Shown one piece after another: positions 6,382-13,506 of a stretch of 14,762 bases of DNA. Each line of letters starts with the position of its first letter. Within the stretch, counting starts at the first letter, position 1. The notes below the pieces were generated by a model. The model saw only the letters and a list, made by a program, of their open reading frames with translations. It ran no database searches and had not been told where the DNA came from. The stretch is taken from the NCBI GenBank assembly GCA_964551295.1, contig CAZKDJ010000099.1:1-14762 (forward strand), given 5' to 3'. The translations under genes and the position numbers were made by a program. This stretch comes from JAFGED01 sp964551295 (GTDB taxonomy: Bacteria; Chloroflexota; Anaerolineae; B4-G1).

Positions 6382-7960
6382 CCTCATCCTCCCAGATGAA
6401 CTGTCCACCGATCATCGTCGCCAGCACCCGCGTTCCGGCAATTGCCATTGGGTCGCAGGCAAAGATGTCACGGTCGAGTACAATCAGATCAGCGAGCTTG
6501 CCGGGGGTCAGTGACCCCAGCCGATCCTCCAGGCCTACGGCATAAGCCGCGCCCTGTGTGTAGGCACGCACCGCCTCCGTCACCGTCAGCTTTTGCCCTG
6601 GATACCAGCCCGCCGGGCCGGGAAAGCCATCGACGCGGCGACGGGTCACGGCGGCGTGAATGCCCAGGAAGGGATTGAGGTCCTCCACGGGACAATCGGA
6701 CCCGAAAGCCAACACCGTGCCTGCCTCGGTCAGGTCGCGCCAGGCGTAGGCAGTCGCACAGCGCTCGCCCCAGTACCGGTCGGCCATTTCGCAATCCTGC
6801 GTGGCGTGGATCGGCTGCATCGAGGCCACCACCCCGAGCGCCGCCAAGCGGTCCACATCGTCGGGGTGGATCAGTTGCACGTGCTCGACGCGGTGACGGA
6901 GATCGCCGTCTACGTCAGCCAACGCATCCAGCACCAACCGGTTGGCCCAGTCGCCGATGGCGTGGACGGCCAGCGGTAGCCCGCCCACTGCTGCCTTGCG
7001 GGCCAGCCCGCGCAACCTGTCTTCATCGAGAGTCAAAACGCCCACGTTATCCGGTTCGCCAACGTAGGGAGCCAGCATCGCTGCCGTGCGCGGCCCCAGC
7101 GCGCCGTCGACAAAGACCTTGATCCCGCCGACGCGGAGCCAATCATCGCCCAGGCCTCTCCGTAGCCCCACCTCCAGCGCGCAGTCGAGCGTGCGCGCAG
7201 GCAGGTACTTGATCACCCGCAGGCCCAGCTCTCCCCGGGCGTGCAAGCGCTGATAGGCCGCAAAGGCCCGCGTGCCATCCACATCGTGGATCGCCGTCAG
7301 CCCCACGCACCACGCGTTGGGGAACGCCCGCCGCAGTGCTTCGTCCGTCTCCTCCTGGCCGGGCCGCGGGACGAGGCCGGCGACCAGCTCCATTGCGCTT
7401 TCCTCGAACAGCAGCCCATTTGGCTGGCCTGACGCGGCGCGCCCAATGCGCCCGCCGGGTGGGTCAGGGGTGTCGGCGCCGATGCCGGCCAGTCGCAGCG
7501 CGCGCGAGTTGGCCACCAGCGCATGGCCGCTCTTGGCTTTGAGCACGACGGGGTGCTCCGGTGCGACTTGGTCCAGATCGGCCGCCGTGGGAAAGCGCCG
7601 CTCGGGCCAGCGCTCCTGATCCCACCGCCGCCCGACGACCCACGCTTCCCTCGACACCGCACGTACCCGCTCCGTCACCCGCGCCAGCACCTCGTCCAAC
7701 GACACCGCGCCGCTCAGGTCCAGTTCGCGCGACCCCAGGGCGTACGTGGTAAAGTGGATGTGGCTATCGGCCAGTCCGGGGAGCACACAGCGATCCTGAA
7801 GATCGATCACCTCTCCGCCAGGGGCCAGCAGGTCGTGCAGCGAGTCGCCATCCTCCACGGCCAGGATGCGCTCGCCGGCGATGGCTAGCCCTGGGACGTG
7901 GGGGCATCCCTCATCGCCTGTATGGATTTGGCCGTTGACCAGAAGCTTGTCTGCCAGCAT
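6359..7960 (-). CDS. Amidohydrolase, YtcJ/amidohydrolase_3 type
   Basis: A 533-residue metal-dependent hydrolase. A short N-terminal beta domain (VNGQIHTGD to VIDLQDRCVLPG) precedes the TIM barrel and is completed at the C-terminus by LTPGKLADLIVLDRD. Metal-site residues in order are H67-x-H69 (ADSHIHF), K281 in GGIKVFVDGALG (the likely carboxylated lysine), H333 (VHAIGD), H360 (VEHVQLIHPDD) and D422 (FGSDCPVE). This set and spacing match YtcJ-like proteins and N-substituted formamide deformylase; the true substrate of most members is unknown, so I name only a C-N hydrolase. No signal peptide is visible, so it should be cytoplasmic. There is no clear Shine-Dalgarno before the ATG at 7960, and the upstream gene stops only 6 nt earlier, which points to translational coupling. 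The end overlaps the kinase start. Confidence 0.9.
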   Translation of the reverse strand: MLADKLLVNGQIHTGDEGCPHVPGLAIAGERILAVEDGDSLHDLLAPGGEVIDLQDRCVLPGLADSHIHFTTYALGSRELDLSGAVSLDEVLARVTERVRAVSREAWVVGRRWDQERWPERRFPTAADLDQVAPEHPVVLKAKSGHALVANSRALRLAGIGADTPDPPGGRIGRAASGQPNGLLFEESAMELVAGLVPRPGQEETDEALRRAFPNAWCVGLTAIHDVDGTRAFAAYQRLHARGELGLRVIKYLPARTLDCALEVGLRRGLGDDWLRVGGIKVFVDGALGPRTAAMLAPYVGEPDNVGVLTLDEDRLRGLARKAAVGGLPLAVHAIGDWANRLVLDALADVDGDLRHRVEHVQLIHPDDVDRLAALGVVASMQPIHATQDCEMADRYWGERCATAYAWRDLTEAGTVLAFGSDCPVEDLNPFLGIHAAVTRRRVDGFPGPAGWYPGQKLTVTEAVRAYTQGAAYAVGLEDRLGSLTPGKLADLIVLDRDIFACDPMAIAGTRVLATMIGGQFIWEDEDVSLGRN

Positions 7961-7966
7961 ACGTGA

Positions 7967-8347
7967 CTAGAAGGCGCCCAGTTGGCACTGCGCGATGCGA
8001 ATCTCTAGCTTTTCCGCCGCGTTGGCCACGTCGAGCTTCGATAGGCCCAACCGAGCTGCAATAGTCCAGGCCTCGGCGCAGGGCAAGCGTCTCTCGACCA
8101 AGCCTTGGTGAATGGCCTGCTCCAACTCTGGCGCCACCTGCTCGGTCGGCTGCACGATGCGTCTGGGATCGCTGTAGCCAAACAGGCCTAGCTGGCAACG
8201 GGCGAGCCGCACTTCCAACGCGTTGGCGGCCTGTCCCACGTCCAGCGGCATCACGGCCATCTCCTCGGCAATGCGAAAGGCGTCCGCGCAGCGCAGCTTG
8301 CCTTCGCTTAGCCGCTCTCGAATGGCTTTTGCAATCCTCTCGTCCAT
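7967..8347 (-). CDS. Small protein with two tandem CQLG domains
   Basis: A 126-residue protein made of the same domain twice. Residues 5-56 and 75-126 align without a gap at an offset of 70; I count 24 identities in 52 positions. Shared landmarks are C20/C90, the A-x-x-I-A helix at 23-27/93-97, LDV at 35-37/105-107, and the C-terminal CQLG at 51-54/121-124 before Phe. Each unit looks all-helical, like a small helix-turn-helix or winged-helix unit, with two conserved cysteines (one in the LxC-A segment, one in CQLG). The linker 57-74 is polar. I have a vague sense that single-domain proteins ending in CQLG occur in anaerobic bacteria, but I know no established function and give none. It is the first gene of the operon with the amidohydrolase and kinase. 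The start ATG at 8347 has a TATAAT box about 50 nt upstream and only weak AGAG motifs as a ribosome-binding site. Confidence 0.75.
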   Translation of the reverse strand: MDERIAKAIRERLSEGKLRCADAFRIAEEMAVMPLDVGQAANALEVRLARCQLGLFGYSDPRRIVQPTEQVAPELEQAIHQGLVERRLPCAEAWTIAARLGLSKLDVANAAEKLEIRIAQCQLGAF

Positions 8348-8350
8348 TTC

Positions 8351-8371
8351 GATCTCTAGTCTCTAATCTCT
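8351..8371 (-). repeat. Three 7-bp tandem repeats in the ribosome-binding region
   Basis: On the minus strand AGAGATT, AGAGACT and AGAGATC follow each other directly and end 3 nt before the ATG at 8347. Each contains AGAG, a weak Shine-Dalgarno core. The array lies in the leader of the CQLG gene. Confidence 0.55.
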
Positions 8372-8394
8372 ACGAACGAACTGCGACACGGTGA

Positions 8395-8400
8395 ATTATA
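8395..8400 (-). promoter_or_regulatory. Minus-strand -10 box for the CQLG-amidohydrolase-kinase operon
   Basis: A perfect TATAAT on the minus strand (8400-8395) lies about 50 nt before the ATG at 8347. The -35 region 17 nt further upstream reads TGTCCA, a poor match, so the promoter may be weak or activator-dependent. Confidence 0.5.
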
Positions 8401-8431
8401 CACACAATTACCCTGAATGGACAGACGCCAA

Positions 8432-8448
8432 GGTGCCCGAAGGGCACC
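8432..8448. promoter_or_regulatory. Perfect palindrome between divergent promoters
   Basis: GGTGCCC-GAA-GGGCACC, a 7-bp perfect inverted repeat with a 3-nt centre. It sits between the minus-strand -10 box (8395-8400) and the plus-strand -35 box (8452-8457) and has no T-run on either side, so it is better placed as an operator or a cruciform than as a terminator. Confidence 0.4.
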
Positions 8449-8451
8449 CGC

Positions 8452-8480
8452 TTGCCCCTTTTGTCTATCTGCGGTACAAT
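8452..8480 (+). promoter_or_regulatory. Sigma-70-like promoter of the PHP phosphoesterase gene
   Basis: TTGCCC (8452-8457) and TACAAT (8475-8480) are separated by 17 nt. A start near 8487 would give a leader of about 30 nt to the ATG at 8518. The palindrome at 8432-8448 lies just upstream of the -35 box. Confidence 0.6.
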
Positions 8481-8517
8481 CTCCCCCACTTCATTTATCC
8501 AGAGTTGGAGCTATCTT

Positions 8518-9345
8518 ATGCGCGCTGATCTACATATTCATACCACAGCTTCCGACGGATGCTGGGGGCCGGAGCGCGTCGTGGCCGAGGTTCAAGCCCG
8601 ATCCATCGGCCTGTTCGCCGTCACTGACCACGATGTCATCGGCAACGTGGCGCCGGTCGAGACGTTGGCCCGCGAGGCAGGGTTGGCTTTCCTGCGCGGC
8701 GTTGAGGTCTCATCCTGGCTGGGCGAGCACTACTTTCACATCCTGGCCTACGGTTTCGAACCAGATACGCCTGCGTTCTCTGCCCTGCTCAGAGCAAGCA
8801 GGGCCAAGATGACGGAGAGCAACCGCGAGGTCATTCACGGGTTGATCGCGCGCGGGTACCCAATCGACCCGCAGGACTTTGAGGCCTACGCTTACGACCG
8901 GACTCGTGGTGGGTGGAAGGCGCTCAACTTTCTCATAGATCGCGGGTTTTGCACCGGAGTGAAGGATTACTTTGAGAACCTTAAGATTGGGCCATCCAAA
9001 GTATTCCGAACGTTTCCGCATCCTGCCGAAGTGATCGCCGCCATCAAGGAGGCCGGCGGCGTGCCCGTCCTGGCCCATCCTGGCGTGACCTTGAAGGATG
9101 TAGGTGTCACCGCAGAGACGCTGCAGCCGCTGCTCGATTTCGGCATCGCCGGGGTAGAGTGTTATCACAGGTATAACGACGAGGCCACGACCCGCTTCTG
9201 CCTGGATTGGTGCGCCCGCCATGATCTGATCACGACGGCGGGCTCCGATTGCCACGGCGGGCTCGTCGATCGCGAGTTGGGTTATCCGCCCACCGATACA
9301 GCCGATCTGCGGCTGGGCGAGTTGGAGGAGCGGATCATCCGTTAA
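8518..9345 (+). CDS. PHP-domain phosphoesterase (RnaAM/TrpH-like)
   Basis: A 275-residue cytoplasmic phosphoesterase. The four PHP motifs are present: H6-x-H8 with D13 (DLHIHTTASDG), H38 in VTDHD, E63 in GVEVS with H74, H187 in LAHPG, and D244-x-H246 in GSDCHG. These form the tri-metal site. The length and the GVEVS and LAHPG forms match the family of E. coli RnaAM (YciV/TrpH), which removes phosphate from 3',5'-nucleoside bisphosphates and trims 5' ends of RNA; the exact substrate here is inferred. An insertion domain at about 85-170 matches the helical insert of that family. The ATG at 8518 has GGAG at 8506-8509, and the promoter's predicted start rules out the longer upstream reading. The stop is followed at once by the 17-bp repeat array and the aminotransferase gene, so the genes are probably co-transcribed. 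Confidence 0.88.
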   Translation: MRADLHIHTTASDGCWGPERVVAEVQARSIGLFAVTDHDVIGNVAPVETLAREAGLAFLRGVEVSSWLGEHYFHILAYGFEPDTPAFSALLRASRAKMTESNREVIHGLIARGYPIDPQDFEAYAYDRTRGGWKALNFLIDRGFCTGVKDYFENLKIGPSKVFRTFPHPAEVIAAIKEAGGVPVLAHPGVTLKDVGVTAETLQPLLDFGIAGVECYHRYNDEATTRFCLDWCARHDLITTAGSDCHGGLVDRELGYPPTDTADLRLGELEERIIR

Positions 9346-9420
9346 AGGAGCGCGTACACTCAAGGAGTGCGTACACTCAAGGAGTGCGTACACTCAAGGA
9401 GTGCGTACACTAGGAGCGCA
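9344..9420 (+). repeat. 17-bp tandem repeats, each with a Shine-Dalgarno core
   Basis: Four 17-nt units lie end to end: 9344-9360 (AAAGGAGCGCGTACACT, a variant), then three identical copies of CAAGGAGTGCGTACACT at 9361-9377, 9378-9394 and 9395-9411. A partial fifth unit (AGGAGCGCA, 9412-9420) ends just before the ATG at 9422. Every unit carries AGGAG, and the last one is the correctly spaced ribosome-binding site of the aminotransferase. The first unit overlaps the stop codon of the PHP gene. The units also contain AGTG-CGTA-CACT, a short imperfect palindrome. Confidence 0.9.
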
Positions 9421-9421
9421 T

Positions 9422-10648
9422 ATGCCCAAATTGTCCATCTCTCAGCGTGGCGTCGGCATGCCCGCCTCGGCCATGCGGAAACTGGAGCCCTTTGCCGACG
9501 AAGCCAAAGTGCGCGGCGTGCGCGTGATCCACCTCAACATCGGCCAACCCGATATCGAGACCCCCGCCGAATTCTGGGAGGCCATAGACAACTTCCCCGA
9601 GCGCACGCTGGCTTATGGCCCCTCGGCAGGCCGCCCCGAGTGTCTCGATGGCATGCTCGATTACTACGCCCGCTTCGATATCTCGCTGACAGAGGAGCAG
9701 ATCGTCATCACCACCGCCGGCTCCGAGTCGCTGCTGTTCGCGCTGATGACGTGCGGCGATGCCGGCGACGAGGTCATCATCCCGGAGCCCTTTTACTCAA
9801 ACTATGCCGGCCTGGCCACGATGGCTGGCCTGCGCGTGGTGCCCCTCATCACCTACGCCAAAGACGATTACCGACTGCCCCCGCGCGAGGTGATCGAGGA
9901 GGTGATCGGGGAGCGCACGCGCGCCATCCTCTATTCCAGCCCCGGCAACCCCACCGGCGTGGTCTACACTCCCGAGGAGGTCGCCATGCTGGGAGACATC
10001 GCGCGCACGCACGGCCTGTACCTCCTGGCCGATGAGGCGTACCGCGAGCTGTCTTACAACGGGCAACTGGCTACCAGTGCGCTGCACTTGCCTGGGATGG
10101 AGGAGCACGTCATCGTGCTGGATAGCGTCTCCAAGCGGTTTTCGGCCTGCGGGGCGCGCATCGGCTGCGTCGTCTCGCGCAACGAGGCGGTGATGGAGGC
10201 GATCATGAAGTTGGCTATGGCGCGCCTCTCCGCGCCGGTGTTGGAGCAGATCGGCGCCGCCGCCTGCCTGATGCACACCCCCGCCTCCTACTTTGAGGAG
10301 GTGCGGGAGGAGTACACCCGCCGCCGCGATATCGTCTACGAAAGAATGAACCAGATCGAGGGTGTCTACTGCCCCAAGCCGGCCGGGGCGTTCTACGCCA
10401 TGGCCAAGATCGAGGGCGTGGACACAGAGGATTTTGCCCGCTGGATGCTGACCGATTTCGAGCAGGACGGCGAGACGGTGATGGTCGCACCGGGGTCGGG
10501 GTTCTATAGCACGCCGGGCCTGGGGCACGAGGAGATCCGCATCGCTTACGTATTGGAAACAGATTTGCTTTCCCGGGCCATGGATCTGCTGGCCTCAGCG
10601 ATCCGCCGTTATCGTGAGGAACAAGCGGATAGGCGAATCAGCGAATGA
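9422..10648 (+). CDS. PLP-dependent class I aminotransferase, aspartate-type
   Basis: A 408-residue fold-type I aminotransferase that would move an amino group between an amino acid and a 2-oxo acid. PLP-site landmarks are the N176-P-T-G179 motif (SSPGNPTGV), D204 with Y207 (ADEAYREL), and the Schiff-base lysine K238 in SVSKRFSACGARIG. The C-terminal arginine that binds the substrate alpha-carboxylate should be the Arg of HEEIRIAY. The opening LNIGQPDIETP is typical of AspC/AspB-like subgroup I enzymes. The side-chain specificity cannot be read from sequence; aspartate, aromatic or alanine-type substrates are all possible. I chose ATG at 9422 because AGGAG (9412-9416) is 5 nt upstream; an in-frame GTG at 9401 lies inside the repeat array. 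It is followed 37 nt later by proC, which suggests an amino-acid metabolism operon. Confidence 0.9.
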   Translation: MPKLSISQRGVGMPASAMRKLEPFADEAKVRGVRVIHLNIGQPDIETPAEFWEAIDNFPERTLAYGPSAGRPECLDGMLDYYARFDISLTEEQIVITTAGSESLLFALMTCGDAGDEVIIPEPFYSNYAGLATMAGLRVVPLITYAKDDYRLPPREVIEEVIGERTRAILYSSPGNPTGVVYTPEEVAMLGDIARTHGLYLLADEAYRELSYNGQLATSALHLPGMEEHVIVLDSVSKRFSACGARIGCVVSRNEAVMEAIMKLAMARLSAPVLEQIGAAACLMHTPASYFEEVREEYTRRRDIVYERMNQIEGVYCPKPAGAFYAMAKIEGVDTEDFARWMLTDFEQDGETVMVAPGSGFYSTPGLGHEEIRIAYVLETDLLSRAMDLLASAIRRYREEQADRRISE

Positions 10649-10685
10649 GCGAGTGCCACTTGCATACTTTTGAGGAGGAGCCAAA

Positions 10686-11555
10686 ATGACCAATACCTTA
10701 CACGGACTGACGATCGCCTTCATCGGCAGCGGGACGATGGGAGGCGCCATCATCCACGCGCTGGTGACGAAGGATAAGGTGCCGCCCAAGCAGATCATCG
10801 CCAGCGAGCCGCTGCTCGAGCGGCGAGAGGAGCTACGGGCCAGCTACGACGCGCGGGTCACCGCCGATAACGCCGCTGCTGCCGGCGAGGCCGACATCGT
10901 GGTGCTCTCGGTCAAACCCCAGGTGTTGCCCGAGGTGATGCCCGAGCTGCGAGGCAAGATCAAACCCGAGGCGTTGGTGTTTTCCATCGTCGCCGGGATG
11001 CCCATCGCCACCATCGGCAGAGGGCTCGATCACGAAGCTATCGTGCGCACGATGCCCAACACGCCGGCCCAGATCGGGGAGGGGATGACGGTGTGGACGG
11101 CGTCGCCCGCGGTCACCGATGCGCAGCGCGCGCAAGCGCAGACCATTCTACAGGCAATGGGCCTGGAGGTGTACGTCGATCACGAGGACGCGTTGGACAT
11201 GGCGACCGCCGTCAGCGGCACCGGCCCCACGTACGTCTTCCTGCTGATGGAGGCCCTGGTCGATGCGGCGGTGCACCTGGGTTTCTCGCGGCGTGAGGCG
11301 CGCCCGATTGTGATCCAGACGGTGCTCGGTTCGGCCAGATTTGCCCAGCAATCGGACAAGCACCTGGCAGAGCTGCGCAACATGGTCACTTCGCCGGGGG
11401 GCACCAGCGCCGAGGCGATCTACCAGATGGAAAAGGGCAGCATGCGCACGGTGCTTTCCAAGGCGGTTTGGGCGGCTTACCAGAAATCGCGCCTGCTGGG
11501 CCAGCGCGCCCAACAGCCGCCAGAGGCCCCATTGGAGGTCAACGGAAAAGAGTAG
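10686..11555 (+). CDS. proC: Pyrroline-5-carboxylate reductase
   Basis: A 289-residue enzyme, slightly longer than the usual 265-280, that reduces 1-pyrroline-5-carboxylate to proline with NAD(P)H, the last step of proline synthesis. The N-terminal Rossmann motif is IAFIGSGTMGGAI (residues 10-22). LSVKPQV and the RTMPNTPAQIGEGMT segment follow at the cofactor site. The C-terminal dimerisation and active-site domain contains SGTGPTYVFLLMEALVDAAVHLGFSR and the signature LRNMVTSPGGTSAEAI. The last 15 residues are an extra polar tail. The ATG has AGGAGGAG (10673-10680) 5 nt upstream. The gene follows the aminotransferase in the same direction and may be co-transcribed from the PHP promoter. Its TAG stop (11553-11555) lies inside the first bases of the inverted repeat at 11552-11656. 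Confidence 0.95.
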   Translation: MTNTLHGLTIAFIGSGTMGGAIIHALVTKDKVPPKQIIASEPLLERREELRASYDARVTADNAAAAGEADIVVLSVKPQVLPEVMPELRGKIKPEALVFSIVAGMPIATIGRGLDHEAIVRTMPNTPAQIGEGMTVWTASPAVTDAQRAQAQTILQAMGLEVYVDHEDALDMATAVSGTGPTYVFLLMEALVDAAVHLGFSRREARPIVIQTVLGSARFAQQSDKHLAELRNMVTSPGGTSAEAIYQMEKGSMRTVLSKAVWAAYQKSRLLGQRAQQPPEAPLEVNGKE

Positions 11556-11656
11556 GGGTGAGGCATCCCGCGAAGATGCCGTGTCGAGTAGGGTGCTGTG
11601 TTCCTCGTCAGTCGAATCGTTTAGGGGATAGGCTTCTGGGGATGCCTCGCCCCTAC
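11552..11656. repeat. GTAG-starting inverted repeat between convergent genes
   Basis: A 19-nt arm, GTAGGGGTGAGGCATCCCG (11552-11570), is matched by the reverse complement of 11638-11656 at 17 of 19 positions, and one mismatch would be a G-T pair. The 67 nt between the arms show no gene. The element occupies the whole gap between proC and the convergent cupin gene, beginning at the proC stop. Each arm starts with GTAG on its own strand, as in REP/MITE elements, but its core differs from the RAYT repeats at 4862 and 5446. It may end transcripts from both sides. Confidence 0.7.
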
Positions 11657-11657
11657 G

Positions 11658-12116
11658 TCACGTGATCTCGGGGTCGGCTGTCCAGTCGTAGCCGATCTCG
11701 GGATCGTCGTGGGGGATGCGGCCTTCGTCGGTGCCGTCGTACTCGTGGGATACGATGTAAAAGACGTGCACCGGTCCGTTGAGCACGCGGTAGCCGTGAG
11801 CCACGCCGGGCGGGATCTTGAGCACGATCGCGGGCTGTCCTGCGCCCATCAGCAGCTCTTGTAGCTCGCCGCAGGTGGGCGAGTCGGGCCGCGTATCATA
11901 GAGCGCGGCCTTGATCGTTCCCACGGCCACGTACCACCAATCGGTTTGCTTCTTGTGGATGTGCCAGGCCTTGGTCACACCCTGGTAGGACACGGTATGG
12001 CTCCACTGACCAAAGCCCTCGGGGAAGATCGGGTCGCTCGCGCGAATGATCTCGCAGAAAAAGCCACGCTCATCGGCGCGGGTCACTATCTCCTTGATCT
12101 CGACGCCGTGGATCAC
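11658..12116 (-). CDS. RmlC-like cupin (dTDP-sugar 3,5-epimerase family)
   Basis: A 152-residue single-domain cupin. The opening DERGFFCEIIR, the central PPGVAHGYRVLNGPV and the ending EYDGTDEGRIPHDDPEIGYDW are signatures of the dTDP-4-dehydrorhamnose 3,5-epimerase family, which inverts C3 and C5 of a nucleotide-linked keto sugar. It is shorter than classical RmlC (about 180), and the usual RGLH active-site segment is replaced by KAWHIHKKQTDWWYVAVG, where H52-x-H54 could provide the catalytic histidine or a metal site. A changed substrate is therefore likely. The start is GTG at 12116, supported by AAGGAG at 12128-12123 (6-nt gap), which overlaps the stop codon of the upstream protease gene. 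The two genes are 10 nt apart and form an operon. No other nucleotide-sugar gene is in view. Confidence 0.85.
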   Translation of the reverse strand: MIHGVEIKEIVTRADERGFFCEIIRASDPIFPEGFGQWSHTVSYQGVTKAWHIHKKQTDWWYVAVGTIKAALYDTRPDSPTCGELQELLMGAGQPAIVLKIPPGVAHGYRVLNGPVHVFYIVSHEYDGTDEGRIPHDDPEIGYDWTADPEIT

Positions 12117-12126
12117 GGTACGCTCC

Positions 12127-13371
12127 TTACTGCAAAGGGACTATTTGTTGTGGAACGGGCATCAGCAACAGGATAAAGAGCACAAACATAAACACACCAA
12201 GCACAACGCGAGGCCAGTCTAGCTTGGTGACGTCATTGAGAGGCGGTGGGTGGCGTCGATTCAAGGAAAAGTTGAGAAAGCTCCATAACAACCAAAAACC
12301 GCCGCCTGCATTTCCGCTAACCACAAGCCAACCACCCCAGGCGACCATTGCGCCGATGAGGATGTAGCCCAGTGTCCAGGCATGGCGACCCAAAAGTGCA
12401 TAGCTGAAATGTCCGCCGTCGAGCTGCCCCACAGGTATGAGGTTGATCATCGTGACCAACAGCCCAGCCCAGGCGGCGTAGGCAACCGGACTTAGCCAAA
12501 CATCTCGTCGCTGCCAAACATCTTTTTCAGCACTGGGCAAAATCTCTCCTTTTACTGCGTACTTGAGTCCCAAATAAAGTAACGAATCGCCTTCCTTCAT
12601 GATCGCTGCGTCAGACGGCATGTCAAAATCAGAGGGCGTCCCAACATCGGAGAACGCCAGACCCAGAACAAGTAGGGGGATGGCGACGATCAAACCCCCT
12701 AAGGGGCCTGCGATGCCGATATCGAACACCGCCTTGCGATTGCGCATCGGTGCTCGCTGAACGATCACGGCCCCCATTGTTCCTAGTCCGTCCGGCACGG
12801 GTAGTGGGATAAAAAAGGGCAGGCTGACCGGTGAGCCGTACTGCCGGGCGACAAAGTAATGGCTCAGTTCGTGGGCCAGAAGGATGCCCATCAGAGTGGC
12901 TGCAAAAGGAATACCCAAATGCAAGTTTGTCAACGGCATTATGATCAGCACGTTCAAGTACTCGGCAAGCGTCTCCACAGGCCCAATCATGTCGTTGTAT
13001 TGCAGCGTGTATACGGTGCCAGAGTAAAGCACCCCAAAAACTGTCGCCACAAATAACACCACGTTGAGCCAAATCCGACCAGCTTTGCTCTCGATCACGC
13101 CTTTGGTAGCCACAACCTCGTGACTATCCTCCGACCAATCGCGCAGCCAGGCGGTGTAGCCGGCATCGGCAAAGCGTTGAGATATTTGCTCAAAGGCTTC
13201 TTCTGCATCGCCGTGCAACTGACCGCGGAAAGCGATCGTTTCATCGGGCTGGCGCAATATCTCGTGTTGGTCGATGCGCATCACGTCGGTAAGCAACCGC
13301 CGCAACCGGGCGATCACTACCAACTGGTCAGATGCGGCAGACTCGGCAGATTGTGTCACTTCTTGTTCCAT
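12127..13371 (-). CDS. Site-2-type membrane metalloprotease (M50 family)
   Basis: A 414-residue integral membrane zinc protease. A soluble N-terminal region of about 95 residues comes first, then several transmembrane helices (about 100-118, 138-172, 215-240, 296-320, 333-352 and 388-405). The zinc motif H167-E168-L-S-H171 lies in GILLAHELSHYF, and the third ligand is D318 in NLIPVGQLDGGH, the NxxPxxxLDGG motif of the family. The FFIPLPVP and GTMGAVIVQRAPMRNRKAVFDIGIAGPLGG blocks match the EGY-like branch of site-2 proteases, known from cyanobacteria and chloroplasts. Such enzymes cut substrates within the membrane; the target here is unknown. No PDZ domain is visible. The ATG at 13371 has GGGAG about 7 nt upstream and a promoter at 13399-13426. 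The cupin gene follows 10 nt after its stop. Confidence 0.92.
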   Translation of the reverse strand: MEQEVTQSAESAASDQLVVIARLRRLLTDVMRIDQHEILRQPDETIAFRGQLHGDAEEAFEQISQRFADAGYTAWLRDWSEDSHEVVATKGVIESKAGRIWLNVVLFVATVFGVLYSGTVYTLQYNDMIGPVETLAEYLNVLIIMPLTNLHLGIPFAATLMGILLAHELSHYFVARQYGSPVSLPFFIPLPVPDGLGTMGAVIVQRAPMRNRKAVFDIGIAGPLGGLIVAIPLLVLGLAFSDVGTPSDFDMPSDAAIMKEGDSLLYLGLKYAVKGEILPSAEKDVWQRRDVWLSPVAYAAWAGLLVTMINLIPVGQLDGGHFSYALLGRHAWTLGYILIGAMVAWGGWLVVSGNAGGGFWLLWSFLNFSLNRRHPPPLNDVTKLDWPRVVLGVFMFVLFILLLMPVPQQIVPLQ

Positions 13372-13398
13372 TGATCGCTCCCTTGTTCAATGGTCTGG

Positions 13399-13426
13399 AT
13401 TATACTCGATACACGCGAAACGTAAA
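13399..13426 (-). promoter_or_regulatory. Sigma-70-like promoter of the protease-cupin operon
   Basis: On the minus strand, TTTACG (13426-13421) and a perfect TATAAT (13404-13399) are separated by 16 nt. The predicted start near 13392 leaves about 20 nt before the ATG at 13371. It lies just past the dnaK terminator, so the operon has its own start. Confidence 0.6.
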
Positions 13427-13448
13427 GCTTAACACGAAGGGCGCGAAA

Positions 13449-13481
13449 GCGGGGGAGCGGAACAAATTTCCACTCCCCCGC
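13449..13481 (-). terminator. Intrinsic terminator of dnaK
   Basis: A 14-bp stem (13449-13462 with 13468-13481) closes a 5-nt loop. It consists of GCGGGGGAG/CTCCCCCGC, one odd pair (13458 with 13472), and GGAA/TTCC. The odd pair is G-U in a minus-strand transcript but C-A in a plus-strand one, so the hairpin suits dnaK mRNA. It lies 26 nt after the dnaK stop. The T-run that follows is short (TTT). Confidence 0.65.
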
Positions 13482-13506
13482 AACTTACTTGCCACTTGCA
13501 GACCTG

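Noticed and set aside
8432..8448. Palindrome as an intrinsic terminator
   Set aside because: No T-run follows on either strand, and it lies between divergent promoters rather than after a gene.
9344..9420. CRISPR array
   Set aside because: The 17-nt units are contiguous with no spacers, and no cas genes are nearby.
9401..9421. GTG at 9401 as the aminotransferase start
   Set aside because: It lies within the repeat array, and the ATG at 9422 has a better-placed AGGAG and gives the usual N-terminus.
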